A DNA stretch of 64,000 nt from Pseudomonas cichorii (GTDB taxonomy: Bacteria; Pseudomonadota; Gammaproteobacteria; Pseudomonadales; Pseudomonadaceae): NCBI RefSeq assembly GCF_015471405.1, contig NZ_BLVZ01000010.1, positions 1 through 64,000 of the forward strand. Direction: 5' to 3'. The position numbers and the translations under genes are program-made. Shown here one piece after another: positions 7,928-17,342 of this stretch. A model generated the notes under the pieces. That model was not told where the DNA came from. It ran no database searches and worked only from the letters and a program-made list of their open reading frames with translations. Numbering within the stretch: the stretch's first letter is position 1; every line of letters starts with the position of its first letter.

Positions 7928-8593
7928 TTAGCCACGCTCTGGCTGAAAGCGCACCACAATTCCCTTGAGTTTCTGCTGTTTGTCCAGCTGATCGCGCAGA
8001 CGATCGGCTTCGGCACGTTCGATCAACGGTCCGACAAACACCCGGTTCACACCATCGGCGGTACGAATGTAAGCGTTGTAGCCTTGGGCACGCAGGGTCT
8101 TTTGCAGATTATCGGCGTTGGCACGATTGGACATGCTGGCCAACTGTACAGACCAGCTCACCGAAAGCCCGTTGGCATCGACACCGCCCGCAGCCGCCTT
8201 GGCAGTGGCTGGTGCAGTAGCAGCAGGAGTGGCAGGCGCCGGAGCTGGAGTCGGGGCTGGAGCCGGTTTGGCAGGTTTGGGCGCCGGCACCGGTGCAGCA
8301 GCCACAGGAGGAGCAGGTGCGATCGGCATCGATGGCGGCAACTGGCTGGCCACGCTGGCGCCCTCTTCACCCGGCACAGGTTCCTGCGGCAGGATTTGCG
8401 GCTCGGGCACCGGTACCGGCTCCACCTTGACCTGCGGAACAACCGGAGCCTGAGGCGCAGAAGGTGCTTCGACCTGTACCTGACGCACCTCGTCCTGACG
8501 TGTGAACAGCATCGGCAGAAAGATGACCGCCACAGCAATCAGAACCAGGGCACCTACCATTCGCTGCTTGAATACTTTATCCAGCAAAGCCAT
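7928..8593 (-). CDS. SPOR-domain protein (DedD-like)
   Basis: A 221-residue bitopic membrane protein. A short cytoplasmic N-terminus (MALLDKVFKQR) is followed by one membrane helix (VGALVLIAVAVIFLPMLF), a Pro/Ala/Val-rich periplasmic linker of about 95 residues, and a C-terminal SPOR domain (SVQLASMSNRANADNLQKTL to the end) that binds denuded glycan at the division septum. ATG 8593 has GAGGAAG upstream. A longer reading frame upstream overlaps folC too far to be real. It overlaps the folC stop by 17 bases, so it is probably translationally coupled. DedD is the nearest named family. Confidence 0.87.
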   Translation of the reverse strand: MALLDKVFKQRMVGALVLIAVAVIFLPMLFTRQDEVRQVQVEAPSAPQAPVVPQVKVEPVPVPEPQILPQEPVPGEEGASVASQLPPSMPIAPAPPVAAAPVPAPKPAKPAPAPTPAPAPATPAATAPATAKAAAGGVDANGLSVSWSVQLASMSNRANADNLQKTLRAQGYNAYIRTADGVNRVFVGPLIERAEADRLRDQLDKQQKLKGIVVRFQPERG

Positions 8594-9884
8594 TTGCAGC
8601 TTCCTCATCGGTGTACCGGGCCAACCACTCCAGAGCCTCGGCCACACAGTAAAAAGATCCGAACAGCAAAATCTCGTCATCGGCCGTCGCGTTTGCGCAT
8701 TGGGCTTCAAGCGCCAGCGCAACACTGTCGTAAGACGCTACTTCAGCGCCAAGGTTCTGCAGCACCGACTGCAATTGTCCGGCAGATCGGCTGCGAGGCG
8801 TAGGCAGTGGCGCCACCGCCCAGCTCTGGATACTGGAAACCAGCTCCTCAGCCACACCCTCCAGATCCTTGTCCGACAGCAGGCCAAACACCGCAAGGCG
8901 TTTGCCGAGCACAGGCCGCTGAGCCATGCGCTGCGCCAGAAACCGCGCAGCATGCGGGTTGTGACCAACATCGAGCAACAGGTTCAAGGTCTTGCCCTGC
9001 CACTGGAACACACGGCGATCAAGACGACCGGTAATCCGCGCAGCCGACAATGCAGAGCCAATGATCTCGGGTTGCCATGGCATATCCAGTAACAGATAAG
9101 CCTGGAGTGCCAGTGCAGCATTCTCCATCGGCAGATCCAGCAAAGGCAGACCGGAAAGCTCGACCACCTGACCCGCCTTGTCACGGCCACGCCAGTTCCA
9201 GCCCTGACCTGTAACGGTCAGGTCGAAGTCACGGCCACGCAATGACAAGGGACAGCCTAGCCGATCCGCCTGCTCAAGCAATGGCGCAGGAGGATCAAGA
9301 TCGCCACAAAGTGCCGGACGGCCCTGACGGAAAATACCCGCCTTCTCGAAGGCAACCGACTCACGAGTATTGCCCAGCCAGTCGGCATGATCGATACCGA
9401 TACTGGTCACCAGCGCGAGATCGGCATCCACCAGATTCACGGCATCCAGGCGACCGCCCAGACCGACTTCCAGCACGACAGCATCCAGACGGGCCTGCTC
9501 GAACAGCCAGAAAGCAGCGAGCGTACCCATCTCGAAATACGTCAGGGTGATATCGCCACGCGCCGCCTCGACAGCGGCAAAGGCATCACAGAGTTCGGCA
9601 TCGGAAGCTTCGACACCCTGCACCTGCACACGCTCGTTATAGCGCAGCAGATGCGGAGAACTGTAGACACCCACCTTGAGGCCCTGGGCCTGAAGCAAGG
9701 CTGCAACGAATGCGCATGTCGAGCCCTTGCCGTTGGTGCCGGTTACCGTGACAACCCGAGGCGCAGGCCGGGTAAGCCCCAGTTGCTGCGCCACCTGTCG
9801 CGAACGATCCAGCCCCATGTCGATGGCCGAGGGATGCAGTTGCTCCAGATAGGCGAGCCAGTCGCCCAGGGTTTCAGGGGTCAT
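8577..9884 (-). CDS. folC: Dihydrofolate/folylpolyglutamate synthase
   Basis: A 435-residue Mur-ligase-like enzyme that adds glutamate to dihydropteroate and then to folates. The P-loop VTGTNGKGST lies near residues 45-54, followed by SPHLLRYNER (substrate loop) near 78, the GLGGRLDAVN stretch near 140, and DVGHNPHAA in the C-terminal domain near 310. Length is normal for the bifunctional enzyme. Its ATG overlaps the accD stop as ATGA (9881-9884), the same coupling seen in other Pseudomonas and E. coli accD-folC-dedD operons. Confidence 0.95.
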   Translation of the reverse strand: MTPETLGDWLAYLEQLHPSAIDMGLDRSRQVAQQLGLTRPAPRVVTVTGTNGKGSTCAFVAALLQAQGLKVGVYSSPHLLRYNERVQVQGVEASDAELCDAFAAVEAARGDITLTYFEMGTLAAFWLFEQARLDAVVLEVGLGGRLDAVNLVDADLALVTSIGIDHADWLGNTRESVAFEKAGIFRQGRPALCGDLDPPAPLLEQADRLGCPLSLRGRDFDLTVTGQGWNWRGRDKAGQVVELSGLPLLDLPMENAALALQAYLLLDMPWQPEIIGSALSAARITGRLDRRVFQWQGKTLNLLLDVGHNPHAARFLAQRMAQRPVLGKRLAVFGLLSDKDLEGVAEELVSSIQSWAVAPLPTPRSRSAGQLQSVLQNLGAEVASYDSVALALEAQCANATADDEILLFGSFYCVAEALEWLARYTDEEAANGFAG

Positions 9885-10801
9885 ACAGTGGCCGGTGCCG
9901 GTGGAACGACTATAGGCTCAAGAACAGGCGCGACGAACTTGGGAGTCGGCAGGTTCATCATCTGAGCCAGCAGCTTGCCCAGACGCGGACGCAGTTCACT
10001 GCGCGGGATGATCAAGTCGATGGCGCCATGGTTCAGCAGGAACTCGCTGCGCTGGAAGCCTTCAGGCAGTTTTTCGCGAACGGTCTGCTCGATGACGCGA
10101 GGGCCTGCGAAACCGATCAGGGCCTTTGGCTCGGCAACGATGACATCGCCCAGCATCGCCAGACTGGCGGATACACCACCGTAGACCGGGTCGGTCAGCA
10201 CGGAAATGAACGGCAGGCCTTCTTCACGCAGACGCGCCAGAACAGCCGAAGTCTTGGCCATCTGCATCAGGGATATCAGGGCTTCCTGCATGCGGGCACC
10301 GCCGGAAGCAGCAAAGCAGACCATCGGGCAGCGATTTTCCAGCGCATAGTTGGCAGCACGTACGAAACGCTCGCCAACGATTGCACCCATCGAACCGCCC
10401 ATGAAGGAAAACTCGAACGCCGACACCACGACAGGCATGCCCAGCAGGGTACCGCTCATGGAGATCAGGGCATCTTTCTCGCCGGTCTGCTTCTGCGCAC
10501 CGACCAGACGATCCTTGTACTTCTTGCTGTCACGGAATTTCAGGCGATCCACCGGCTCCAGATCCGCACCCAGCTCGGCGCGACCTTCGGCATCCAGGAA
10601 GATGTTCAGGCGGGCACGAGCGTCGATACGCATGTGGTGGTTGCACTTGGGGCAGACGTCCAGGGTCTTTTCAAGCTCAGGGCGATAAAGCACCGCTTCG
10701 CAGGAAGGACATTTATGCCAAAGCCCTTCGGGGACCGAGCTTTTCTTGACCTCGGAACGCATGATCGAAGGGATCAGTTTGTCTACCAACCAGTTGCTCA
10801 T
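9881..10801 (-). CDS. accD: Acetyl-CoA carboxylase carboxyltransferase subunit beta
   Basis: A 306-residue subunit that with AccA moves the carboxyl group from biotin to acetyl-CoA to make malonyl-CoA. It has the N-terminal four-cysteine zinc finger (CPSCEAVLYRPELEKTLDVC..C, residues about 29-51) and the crotonase-like carboxyltransferase core with SGGARMQEAL near residue 162 and DPVYGGVSAS near 205. GGAG lies about 9 bases before the ATG. About 240 bases without a gene separate it from trpF, and no terminator is obvious there. The C-terminal tail is short and Pro/Val-rich. Confidence 0.97.
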   Translation of the reverse strand: MSNWLVDKLIPSIMRSEVKKSSVPEGLWHKCPSCEAVLYRPELEKTLDVCPKCNHHMRIDARARLNIFLDAEGRAELGADLEPVDRLKFRDSKKYKDRLVGAQKQTGEKDALISMSGTLLGMPVVVSAFEFSFMGGSMGAIVGERFVRAANYALENRCPMVCFAASGGARMQEALISLMQMAKTSAVLARLREEGLPFISVLTDPVYGGVSASLAMLGDVIVAEPKALIGFAGPRVIEQTVREKLPEGFQRSEFLLNHGAIDLIIPRSELRPRLGKLLAQMMNLPTPKFVAPVLEPIVVPPAPATV

Positions 10802-11039
10802 GCTTTATTTCTCCAGTACCGGTTTGGCTCCCACGCCTGGCGTTCGACACCAGGCGCATGCCCTTAGCTTAAATTCGTATAGGTGGCGGTGATGACGGGC
10901 AGCGGTCGGCAAGACCTGCATGACCCTCGACCCCACTGTTAATCGGCGACACACGCAAATGCAGTCGCTCGTTCAATCCGACCCGCATACTTATGGCGGG
11001 GACAGGCTTATGGACGGCGGCAAAGCGCCAACCGTCACA

Positions 11040-11660
11040 TCAAGCGCCGTGGACCGCACTCATGAAGGCAAGAATCTTGTCGCGATCCTTGATGCCCTTG
11101 CTCTTTTCGACGCCACCACTGACATCGACGGCATATGGCCTGACCTGGGTAATGGCTTGCGCCACGTTGGCAGAAGTCAGCCCGCCAGCCAGGATGACCG
11201 GCTTGTCCAGGTCATCGGGAATCAATGCCCAGTCGAAGGTTTCGCCTGTACCACCGGGCACGCCATCAACATAGGTATCGAGCAGGACTCCGCGAGCGTT
11301 GACGTAGGTACGGCAGATGGCAGCAATGTCATCACCCGCCTTGACCCTGAGCGCCTTGATGTAGGGACGGTGGTAGCCATCGCACTCTTCGGGTGTTTCA
11401 TCGCCATGAAACTGCAGGAGATCCAGCGGCACGGCATCCAGGGTTTCATTGAGCTCGCAACGACTGGCATTGACGAATAACCCGACGGTGGTGATGAAGG
11501 GCGGCAATGCGGCGATGATCGCCCGCGCCTGCTGCACATTCACGGCCCGCGGACTTCTGGAGTAGAACACCAGACCGATGGCATCCGCGCCCGCCTCGAC
11601 GGCAGCCAGAGCATCCTCTATGCGGGTAATCCCGCAGATCTTGCTGCGAACGGCTGACAT
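11040..11660 (-). CDS. trpF: Phosphoribosylanthranilate isomerase
   Basis: A 206-residue TIM-barrel enzyme of tryptophan synthesis (PRA to CdRP). The N-terminal KICGITRIEDA carries the catalytic Cys, ADAIGLVFYSRSPR follows, the catalytic Asp is in VLLDTYVDGVPGGTGETFDW near residue 130, and LAGGLTSANV and VDVSGGVEKSKGIKD form the phosphate-binding loops. It is not in a trp operon. As in other Pseudomonas it stands between truA and accD. Confidence 0.96.
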   Translation of the reverse strand: MSAVRSKICGITRIEDALAAVEAGADAIGLVFYSRSPRAVNVQQARAIIAALPPFITTVGLFVNASRCELNETLDAVPLDLLQFHGDETPEECDGYHRPYIKALRVKAGDDIAAICRTYVNARGVLLDTYVDGVPGGTGETFDWALIPDDLDKPVILAGGLTSANVAQAITQVRPYAVDVSGGVEKSKGIKDRDKILAFMSAVHGA

Positions 11661-11720
11661 GTGGTGAAAACCTCAGACCTTTCGGAAAGTCCCGGATGTT
11701 AGCAAATGCTTTTCGGGTCG

Positions 11721-12575
11721 TCAGCCGTCAAGTTCGCTGAAGCCTGTAAGAAAGTGCGGACCGATGTAGCGATCCGGCAGCGCAAACTCATCCCTGTACT
11801 CGACTTGCACCAGATACAGTCCGTAAGGATGCGCCGTGACGCCACCGGTACGGCGGACGCGGCTTTCCAGTACATCACGCGCCCACTCCACAGGCCTCTC
11901 CCCTGCCCCGATGGTCATCAGCACACCCGCGATATTGCGCACCATATGGTGCAGGAAGGCATTGGCCCGCACATCGATGACAATCATCTTGCCATGCCGG
12001 GTGACACGCAAATGGTGCAACTGCTTGACGGGCGACTTGGCCTGACACTGCCCGGCACGGAAGGCGCTGAAGTCATGGGTGCCGACCAGATACCGGGCAG
12101 CCTCGGCCATGCGCTCGACGTCCAGCGGCCGGTGATTCCAGGTGATTTCCTGGCCAAGGTGCGCAGGGCGAATCTGGTCGTTGTAGATCACGTAGCGATA
12201 ACGACGTGCAATCGCCTTGAAGCGCGCATGGAAATGAGCCGGCATGACCCTGGCCCACGTGACGCTGATATCGTGAGGCAGATTGATATTGGCGCCCATG
12301 ACCCAGGCTTTCATCGTCCGTTCGGCCCGGGTATCGAAATGCACAACCTGCCCGCAGGCATGCACACCCGCATCTGTACGCCCTGCGCACATCAGCGAAA
12401 CGGGTGAGGCCGCGACTTTGGACAAGGCATCCTCAAGGGTTTCCTGCACCGTCAGAACGCCAGACGCCTGACGCTGCCAGCCGCAATAACGCGAGCCCTT
12501 GTATTCCACGCCCAGCGCGATTCGGGAAAAGCCCTCGGCAGCCATCTCGGCGGCCGGGTTGTCTATGTTCGCCAA
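11721..12575 (-). CDS. truA: tRNA pseudouridine(38-40) synthase
   Basis: A 284-residue TruA-family enzyme that makes pseudouridine at positions 38-40 of the tRNA anticodon arm. The catalytic Asp is in the motif GRTDAGVHA near residue 68. Family segments LGVEYKGSRYCGWQRQ at the N-terminus and the HNFSAFRA-like THDFSAFRAGQC are present. The start is uncertain: TTG at 12575 gives an N-terminus similar in length to the P. aeruginosa protein, while ATG 12545 is also possible. Neither has a strong ribosome site. It lies between fimV and trpF, as in all Pseudomonas I know. Confidence 0.95.
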   Translation of the reverse strand: MANIDNPAAEMAAEGFSRIALGVEYKGSRYCGWQRQASGVLTVQETLEDALSKVAASPVSLMCAGRTDAGVHACGQVVHFDTRAERTMKAWVMGANINLPHDISVTWARVMPAHFHARFKAIARRYRYVIYNDQIRPAHLGQEITWNHRPLDVERMAEAARYLVGTHDFSAFRAGQCQAKSPVKQLHHLRVTRHGKMIVIDVRANAFLHHMVRNIAGVLMTIGAGERPVEWARDVLESRVRRTGGVTAHPYGLYLVQVEYRDEFALPDRYIGPHFLTGFSELDG

Positions 12576-12656
12576 GGTGCTACAGCCTGTGAGTCTGCGA
12601 AAAGGCGGCCATTATACGGGCGTCGAAAAAAGACGCCAGTGAGCAGACACGCAAAT

Positions 12657-12682
12657 GAAAACGGCCGCAAAAGCGGCCGTTC
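12657..12682 (-). terminator. Rho-independent terminator after fimV
   Basis: On the minus strand AACGGCCGC / GCGGCCGTT with a TTTT loop, then TTTC, 20 bases after the fimV stop. The U tract is short, so termination may be partial and allow readthrough into truA. Confidence 0.65.
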
Positions 12683-12701
12683 CAGTGCAGCAGAACATGA
12701 A

Positions 12702-15569
12702 TCAGGCCAGACGCGCCAACATCTCGCGCGCTTCACTCTTCTGCCCGTCATCCCCTTCGCTGACCACTTCATCGAGAATATCCCGAGCGCCGTCGGCATC
12801 GCCCATATCGATGTAGGCCCGCGCCAGATCCAGCTTGGTCGCTGCTTCGTCGACACCCGACAGGAAGTCGAACTCGGGCTCGTCTTCAAGCGCAGCATCT
12901 TCAGCCGTGAAACGAGGCTCATCGAGCGGTGGATGCTCAAGGTTCTGCGAGAGACGATCCAGTTCCGCGTTGACGTCTTCGATCTCGGAAGCGAAGGCCT
13001 GGCTCGCCTGATCGGTTTCGATCTCGTCAGCCAGTGACAGATCGAAGTCCTCAGGCAGTTCCAGATCCTCCAGAGATGAAGGTGCCGGCTCACCCAGATC
13101 AAGCGGATCCTCGCCCAGGCTCAGCAAGACATCATCCTCTGCCTTGAGCGCTGGCTCCTCTTCCGAGAGATCCAGATCGAAATCGGCCAGATCATCAACC
13201 CCTGCCGCGGCCTGGGCATCTTTCTGCTGCTGCATGATGGACTCGAAACTCAGCTCATCGTCAGCACTCACAGCCGGAACAATCGGCTCATCCAGCAGCA
13301 GATCGTCCAGATCGTTGATCGTGGAAACCTCAGCCACTGGCGCTTCCTCGAACTCGTCCAGGCTCAGATCGAAATCATGATCGAACGGATCGTCCTCTTC
13401 TGCTACAGGCTCAGGCACCACAGGCGCAGGCTGCTCGGCAACCAGCTCCGGCTCCGGCTCAAGGTCAATCTCCGGTTCTGGAGCAAGCTCAGGCTCGGGT
13501 TCAGGAGCAAGCTCAGGCGTCGGATCTTCAGGATCCTCAGCCAGAAGCTCTTCCACGTACTTGGCATCCAGTTCCGCCGCAACGGCCGCGGCCGTCACAG
13601 CAGCCGCCGCTGCCGCAACAGCAACCTCAGGGGCCACTGTCGGTGCAGGCGCTGGCGCAGGAGCCGGCTCAAGTGCAGCAGGCGCCGGAACAGGTTCAAC
13701 AGCTACCGGAGCCTTTGCCAGCTCTGGCGCCTTCTCGGTCGAGTCTCGATCCTTTAGCTGCTCGACCTCAGCATTACGCTTTCCCGCAGCCACCAACTTC
13801 CGCTCATGGGCCGCATAGGCTTTGTTGTTACCTTGCTCGGAGTAGATTTCCATCAGCTTGCGGCGAATGTCATCACGCGCCGGATCTTCCTTGACCGACT
13901 CTTCAAGCAATTCGATAGCCTGATTCATCCGACCGTAGGCAATATGGATCTCGGCCTGTACCAACGGATCAGCCGGACGCTCACGGGACGCCGCAGCGGC
14001 AGCAGCCGGAGCTGCGCCCATCTTGACGTTCGGTGGCGGCACATCGAGCCCATCGAAGCTGGCTTGCGGCACATCCATGTCCATATCGGAAACGAAATCG
14101 GACTCTTCAGCCAAGGCTCGCGCCATTCGCTTGTGCTTTTCAGCCTCGGCCTTGGCATTGCGACGACGCGCCAGGAACAACAGCAACAGCGCCAGAACCA
14201 GAAGAACACCGCCACCAATCAGCCCCAGCAATACAGGATTGTTGAGGATGTTGTTGAGCGGATCTTCTTCCTGGGCAGGGACAGGTTCGACGGCCAACGG
14301 TTGCTCCGCAGGCGGTGTCGCTACCTGAGCGGCACCGGCTGGCAAGGCATCTTCAGGGGCCACTTCACCCGCTGGCTTGAGCGGCGCACCATTGGCGTCG
14401 ACCAGTGCAGCCGGCACCGCAGGATTGACTGGCGCAGCAGCACCCGCCTGAACCTTGGCCAGTTGATCGTTCTTGAGTTCGATGAGGCGCTGCAATTTGT
14501 CGAGCTGACTTTGCAGATCGTTCATGCGGCTTTTCAGCTCGGCATTGTCACGACGCGAAGTATCCAGCGCCTCCTGAGCCACGGCCAGCTTGTTGCTCAG
14601 ATCACCATTGCCTGCCGCGCCCTGGGCAGCAGGCTTGCCGTTTGCAGAAACCAGACTGAGGTTGTCACGGGTTTCAACCTGCGACGGAGCCGCACCGGCT
14701 CGCGCACGACGGGTTGCATCCACCTGACGGGTGCCCGCCGGCAGACGACGCCCTTCGCGCCAGGCACGATATTGCTGGGATACTTCCGCAAGCGCCTGAG
14801 GCTGAGGCAGCGCAGTGGTCTGCTGAGGGGTCGGCAGACGCAGCACCTGGCCTTTTTTCAGGCGGTTGATATTGCCGCCGATGAAAGCGTCAGGGTTAAG
14901 CGCCTGAATTGCCAGCATGGTCTGCTGAACCGTACCGCCCGTACGAACCTTGGCGGCAATTTCCCACAGCGTATCGTTGTTGGTGGTGACGTATTGCGCA
15001 GGCTTGTCCACGGCTGGAGGCGGCAACGCTGCCTCGGGCGCCGGGGCTGGGGCAGGAGGCGTGGCGGGTGCCGGAGCAGCCACAGGCGGCGCAACCGATG
15101 GCAACTGCGCAGGAGCTGCCGGAGCGACAGGTGCTGCGGCTGCGGCAGCTGCGGCGGCCTCTGGCGAGAACTTCGGTGGATCCAGCAACAGGCTGTATTC
15201 ACGCAGCAACCGGCCATTAGGCCATAGCACCTGAACCAGGAACTTCACATAGGGATCGCGCACCGGCTTGCTGGAAGTAATGCGCAACACGCTTTTACCG
15301 CTGGCATTGATAACCGGGGTAAAAGTCAGGTCATTGAGAAATGCCTGTCGCGTCACACCCGCCTGCGCAAAGTCGGCAGTAGTTGCCAGACTGGGAACTA
15401 CTTGCGCGGCATCCAGACCCTGTGCCTGAGTCAATTCAATTTCGGCTACCAAAGGCTGGTTCAGGGTCGACTTTACCGACAATTCCCCGAGCCCCAACGC
15501 CTGCGCCATCCCAGATGACAGCGCCGAAGCCGCAGCAATTGCTAATACCAGTTTACGAACCTGAACCAT
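12702..15569 (-). CDS. fimV: FimV, polar hub and pilus assembly protein
   Basis: A 955-residue protein that in P. aeruginosa localises to the pole and supports type IV pilus assembly, twitching and cAMP signalling. ATG 15569 with AAGGGA upstream starts a signal peptide ending in SGMAQA-LG. The mature part begins GLGELSVKSTLNQPL, the conserved FimV N-domain. A LysM domain (YVTTNNDTLWEIAAKV to RLP) lies near residues 190-250, a coiled coil near 340-380, one membrane helix (VLLGLIGGGVLLVLALLLLFL) near 470, then a very acidic cytoplasmic region. A conserved FimV C-terminal TPR-like domain (TKLDLARAYIDMGDADGARDIL) ends the protein. Ala/Pro- and Glu/Pro-rich low-complexity tracts separate the domains. 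Confidence 0.94.
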   Translation of the reverse strand: MVQVRKLVLAIAAASALSSGMAQALGLGELSVKSTLNQPLVAEIELTQAQGLDAAQVVPSLATTADFAQAGVTRQAFLNDLTFTPVINASGKSVLRITSSKPVRDPYVKFLVQVLWPNGRLLREYSLLLDPPKFSPEAAAAAAAAAPVAPAAPAQLPSVAPPVAAPAPATPPAPAPAPEAALPPPAVDKPAQYVTTNNDTLWEIAAKVRTGGTVQQTMLAIQALNPDAFIGGNINRLKKGQVLRLPTPQQTTALPQPQALAEVSQQYRAWREGRRLPAGTRQVDATRRARAGAAPSQVETRDNLSLVSANGKPAAQGAAGNGDLSNKLAVAQEALDTSRRDNAELKSRMNDLQSQLDKLQRLIELKNDQLAKVQAGAAAPVNPAVPAALVDANGAPLKPAGEVAPEDALPAGAAQVATPPAEQPLAVEPVPAQEEDPLNNILNNPVLLGLIGGGVLLVLALLLLFLARRRNAKAEAEKHKRMARALAEESDFVSDMDMDVPQASFDGLDVPPPNVKMGAAPAAAAAASRERPADPLVQAEIHIAYGRMNQAIELLEESVKEDPARDDIRRKLMEIYSEQGNNKAYAAHERKLVAAGKRNAEVEQLKDRDSTEKAPELAKAPVAVEPVPAPAALEPAPAPAPAPTVAPEVAVAAAAAAVTAAAVAAELDAKYVEELLAEDPEDPTPELAPEPEPELAPEPEIDLEPEPELVAEQPAPVVPEPVAEEDDPFDHDFDLSLDEFEEAPVAEVSTINDLDDLLLDEPIVPAVSADDELSFESIMQQQKDAQAAAGVDDLADFDLDLSEEEPALKAEDDVLLSLGEDPLDLGEPAPSSLEDLELPEDFDLSLADEIETDQASQAFASEIEDVNAELDRLSQNLEHPPLDEPRFTAEDAALEDEPEFDFLSGVDEAATKLDLARAYIDMGDADGARDILDEVVSEGDDGQKSEAREMLARLA

Positions 15570-15677
15570 AGCCCATCCCTTGTTTAAAGATTCCCCGGTA
15601 TCCGGGGAGGTAGTCCTGCATTGGGTGTAAGGCATAGCGCCGCTAGAAATATTCTTCGAATTGTTGCCAAGTATCTT

Positions 15678-16688
15678 TTACACATAGCCTTTTATCAACA
15701 ATTCGCCAACCTGCACAGCATTCAAAGCGGCTCCTTTGCGAACATTATCCGAAGTAATCCACAAATCAAGTTGCTCCGGGTCGTCTATTCCCGCCCGAAC
15801 ACGCCCTACATAAACCACGTCCTGGCCTACCGCATCGCCTACCGGCGTCGGGTAATCGCCTGCGTCGACCAGCTCGATACCCGGTGCAGATTCAAGTAAT
15901 TCATTAACCAGTGCGATATCAACCGGGCCTGCGGCCTGTACCGAGATACTGAAGCTGTCACCAAAGAACACCGGCACCTGAATACAACTGGCCGAAATCT
16001 TTAGTGCAGGCAGTACCAGCAACTCACGAAGCTCATCGACCAGCCGCCTTTCAAGCGGAACATGGCCTGACTCATCCGGCGTGCCGACTTGCGCCAACAG
16101 GTTGAAAGCCATCTGGCGATCGAAAAAGCGTGTTTCCAGAGGGCGGACATTGAGCAATTCGGTGGTCTGGCGCGCCAGTTCGGCAACCCCTTCACGACCC
16201 AGCGTGGATACGGCAAGACAGGCAGTGACATTGACCCGCACGATATCCAGAGCACTGCGCAACGGTGCCAGCGCCAGCGCCAACGCTGTGGCCGACGCGC
16301 TTGGGCTGCTGACCAGATGGGGGCCGGCATTCGCGGCGAGCAAGTAGCCATTGACCTCAGGCACCAGTCGGGGCGCCTGGCTGGCAGGCAGAGCGCCGGA
16401 CAGATCCACCACCGAACAACCAGCGGCAATGGCACGGGATGCGAAACTCAGGCTGACGGCTGGACCGGCAGCGAAAAACGCCAGCCGGACCTTGCTGAAA
16501 TCGAACTCATCGACTTCACGCACGCGAACATTCTTGCCCCTGAACGGCACGGAATGCCCTGCCGATTCGGAACTGGCCAGCAGATACAGATTGGCGACAG
16601 GAAAATCACGTTCTTCCAGAATCTGGACGATGGTTTCGCCGACAGTACCGGTGGCGCCGATCACGGCGATATCAAAGGACTGACTCAT
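15678..16688 (-). CDS. USG-1 like protein (aspartate-semialdehyde dehydrogenase homologue)
   Basis: A 336-residue ASD-fold protein: Rossmann motif VIGATGTVGETIVQILEER at residues 9-27, LASSESAG near 40, FFAAGPAVS near 72. True ASD has the catalytic cysteine in a motif like SNPNCST. Here the corresponding segment is VSSPSASATALAL near residue 130, with no cysteine, so it is very unlikely to act as a semialdehyde dehydrogenase. This matches the USG-1 group found just upstream of fimV or truA in many gamma-proteobacteria, whose role is unknown. GAGG lies about 7 bases before the ATG. The true asd gene that often sits upstream is not in this window. Confidence 0.88.
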   Translation of the reverse strand: MSQSFDIAVIGATGTVGETIVQILEERDFPVANLYLLASSESAGHSVPFRGKNVRVREVDEFDFSKVRLAFFAAGPAVSLSFASRAIAAGCSVVDLSGALPASQAPRLVPEVNGYLLAANAGPHLVSSPSASATALALALAPLRSALDIVRVNVTACLAVSTLGREGVAELARQTTELLNVRPLETRFFDRQMAFNLLAQVGTPDESGHVPLERRLVDELRELLVLPALKISASCIQVPVFFGDSFSISVQAAGPVDIALVNELLESAPGIELVDAGDYPTPVGDAVGQDVVYVGRVRAGIDDPEQLDLWITSDNVRKGAALNAVQVGELLIKGYV

Positions 16689-16772
16689 GCAAAAACCTCA
16701 GGCAAAACAGGGAGCGGCACTTTAACTGTCGCGATGCCAGCAGGCAATTAACCCTGCAGGCAAGGGACAGAC

Positions 16773-17333
16773 TCAGGGCTCCAGGCCAATAGTGAAGAAT
16801 GAGCCATGGCTCCATACACCCAGCCAGCTCTGGCCGTCCACCTGACGCGAAACCGCCAGTTCGACCAGTTCATAAAACACATTACGGTGGATCAGCGCTT
16901 CAAGATTGTTGCGCACATGCACATAAGGCGAGGGCTCTTGGGTGACAGGATCGATCAAGACCCGAATCGGATGATCTGGCCCGGCCTCGACTTCATCCTC
17001 GACATGAGTGACAAAACGCAGAATCTGCTCTTCACCCTCACCACTCACGTGCAGGCCGACCGCCACGAAAGGTGCATCATCGACCTTGATGCCCACCTTC
17101 TCCACGGGAGTGATGAGGAAATAATCATCGCCATCACGACGCAGGATGGTGGAGAACAGACGGACCATGGGCTTGCGGCCAATCGGCGTGCCCAGGTAGT
17201 ACCAGGTGCCGTCCCGGGCGATACGCATGTCGATATCGCCACAGAAATCAGGGTTCCACAAATGAACAGGCGGTAGCCCTCTGGTTGCGGGGATCTGCGA
17301 AAGCAGATCGCTGGCCTTGCCTGAATCACTCAT
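16773..17333 (-). CDS. DUF1285 domain protein
   Basis: A 186-residue soluble protein with no signal or membrane segment. It matches the DUF1285 family: PVHLWNPDFCGDIDMRIARDGTWYYLGTPIGR at residues 22-53, FSTILRRDGDDYFLITPVEKVGI near 60-82 and a VDDAPFVAVGL strand. Structures of the family show a two-domain beta-rich fold, but no function is established. It is 9 bases downstream of the DUF4823 lipoprotein gene, so the two are probably co-transcribed. Confidence 0.85.
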   Translation of the reverse strand: MSDSGKASDLLSQIPATRGLPPVHLWNPDFCGDIDMRIARDGTWYYLGTPIGRKPMVRLFSTILRRDGDDYFLITPVEKVGIKVDDAPFVAVGLHVSGEGEEQILRFVTHVEDEVEAGPDHPIRVLIDPVTQEPSPYVHVRNNLEALIHRNVFYELVELAVSRQVDGQSWLGVWSHGSFFTIGLEP

Positions 17334-17342
17334 GTCTTGCCT

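Noticed and set aside
13377..15227. Several plus-strand open frames opposite fimV
   Set aside because: They are antisense to Ala/Pro/Glu-rich coding tracts and share no motifs.
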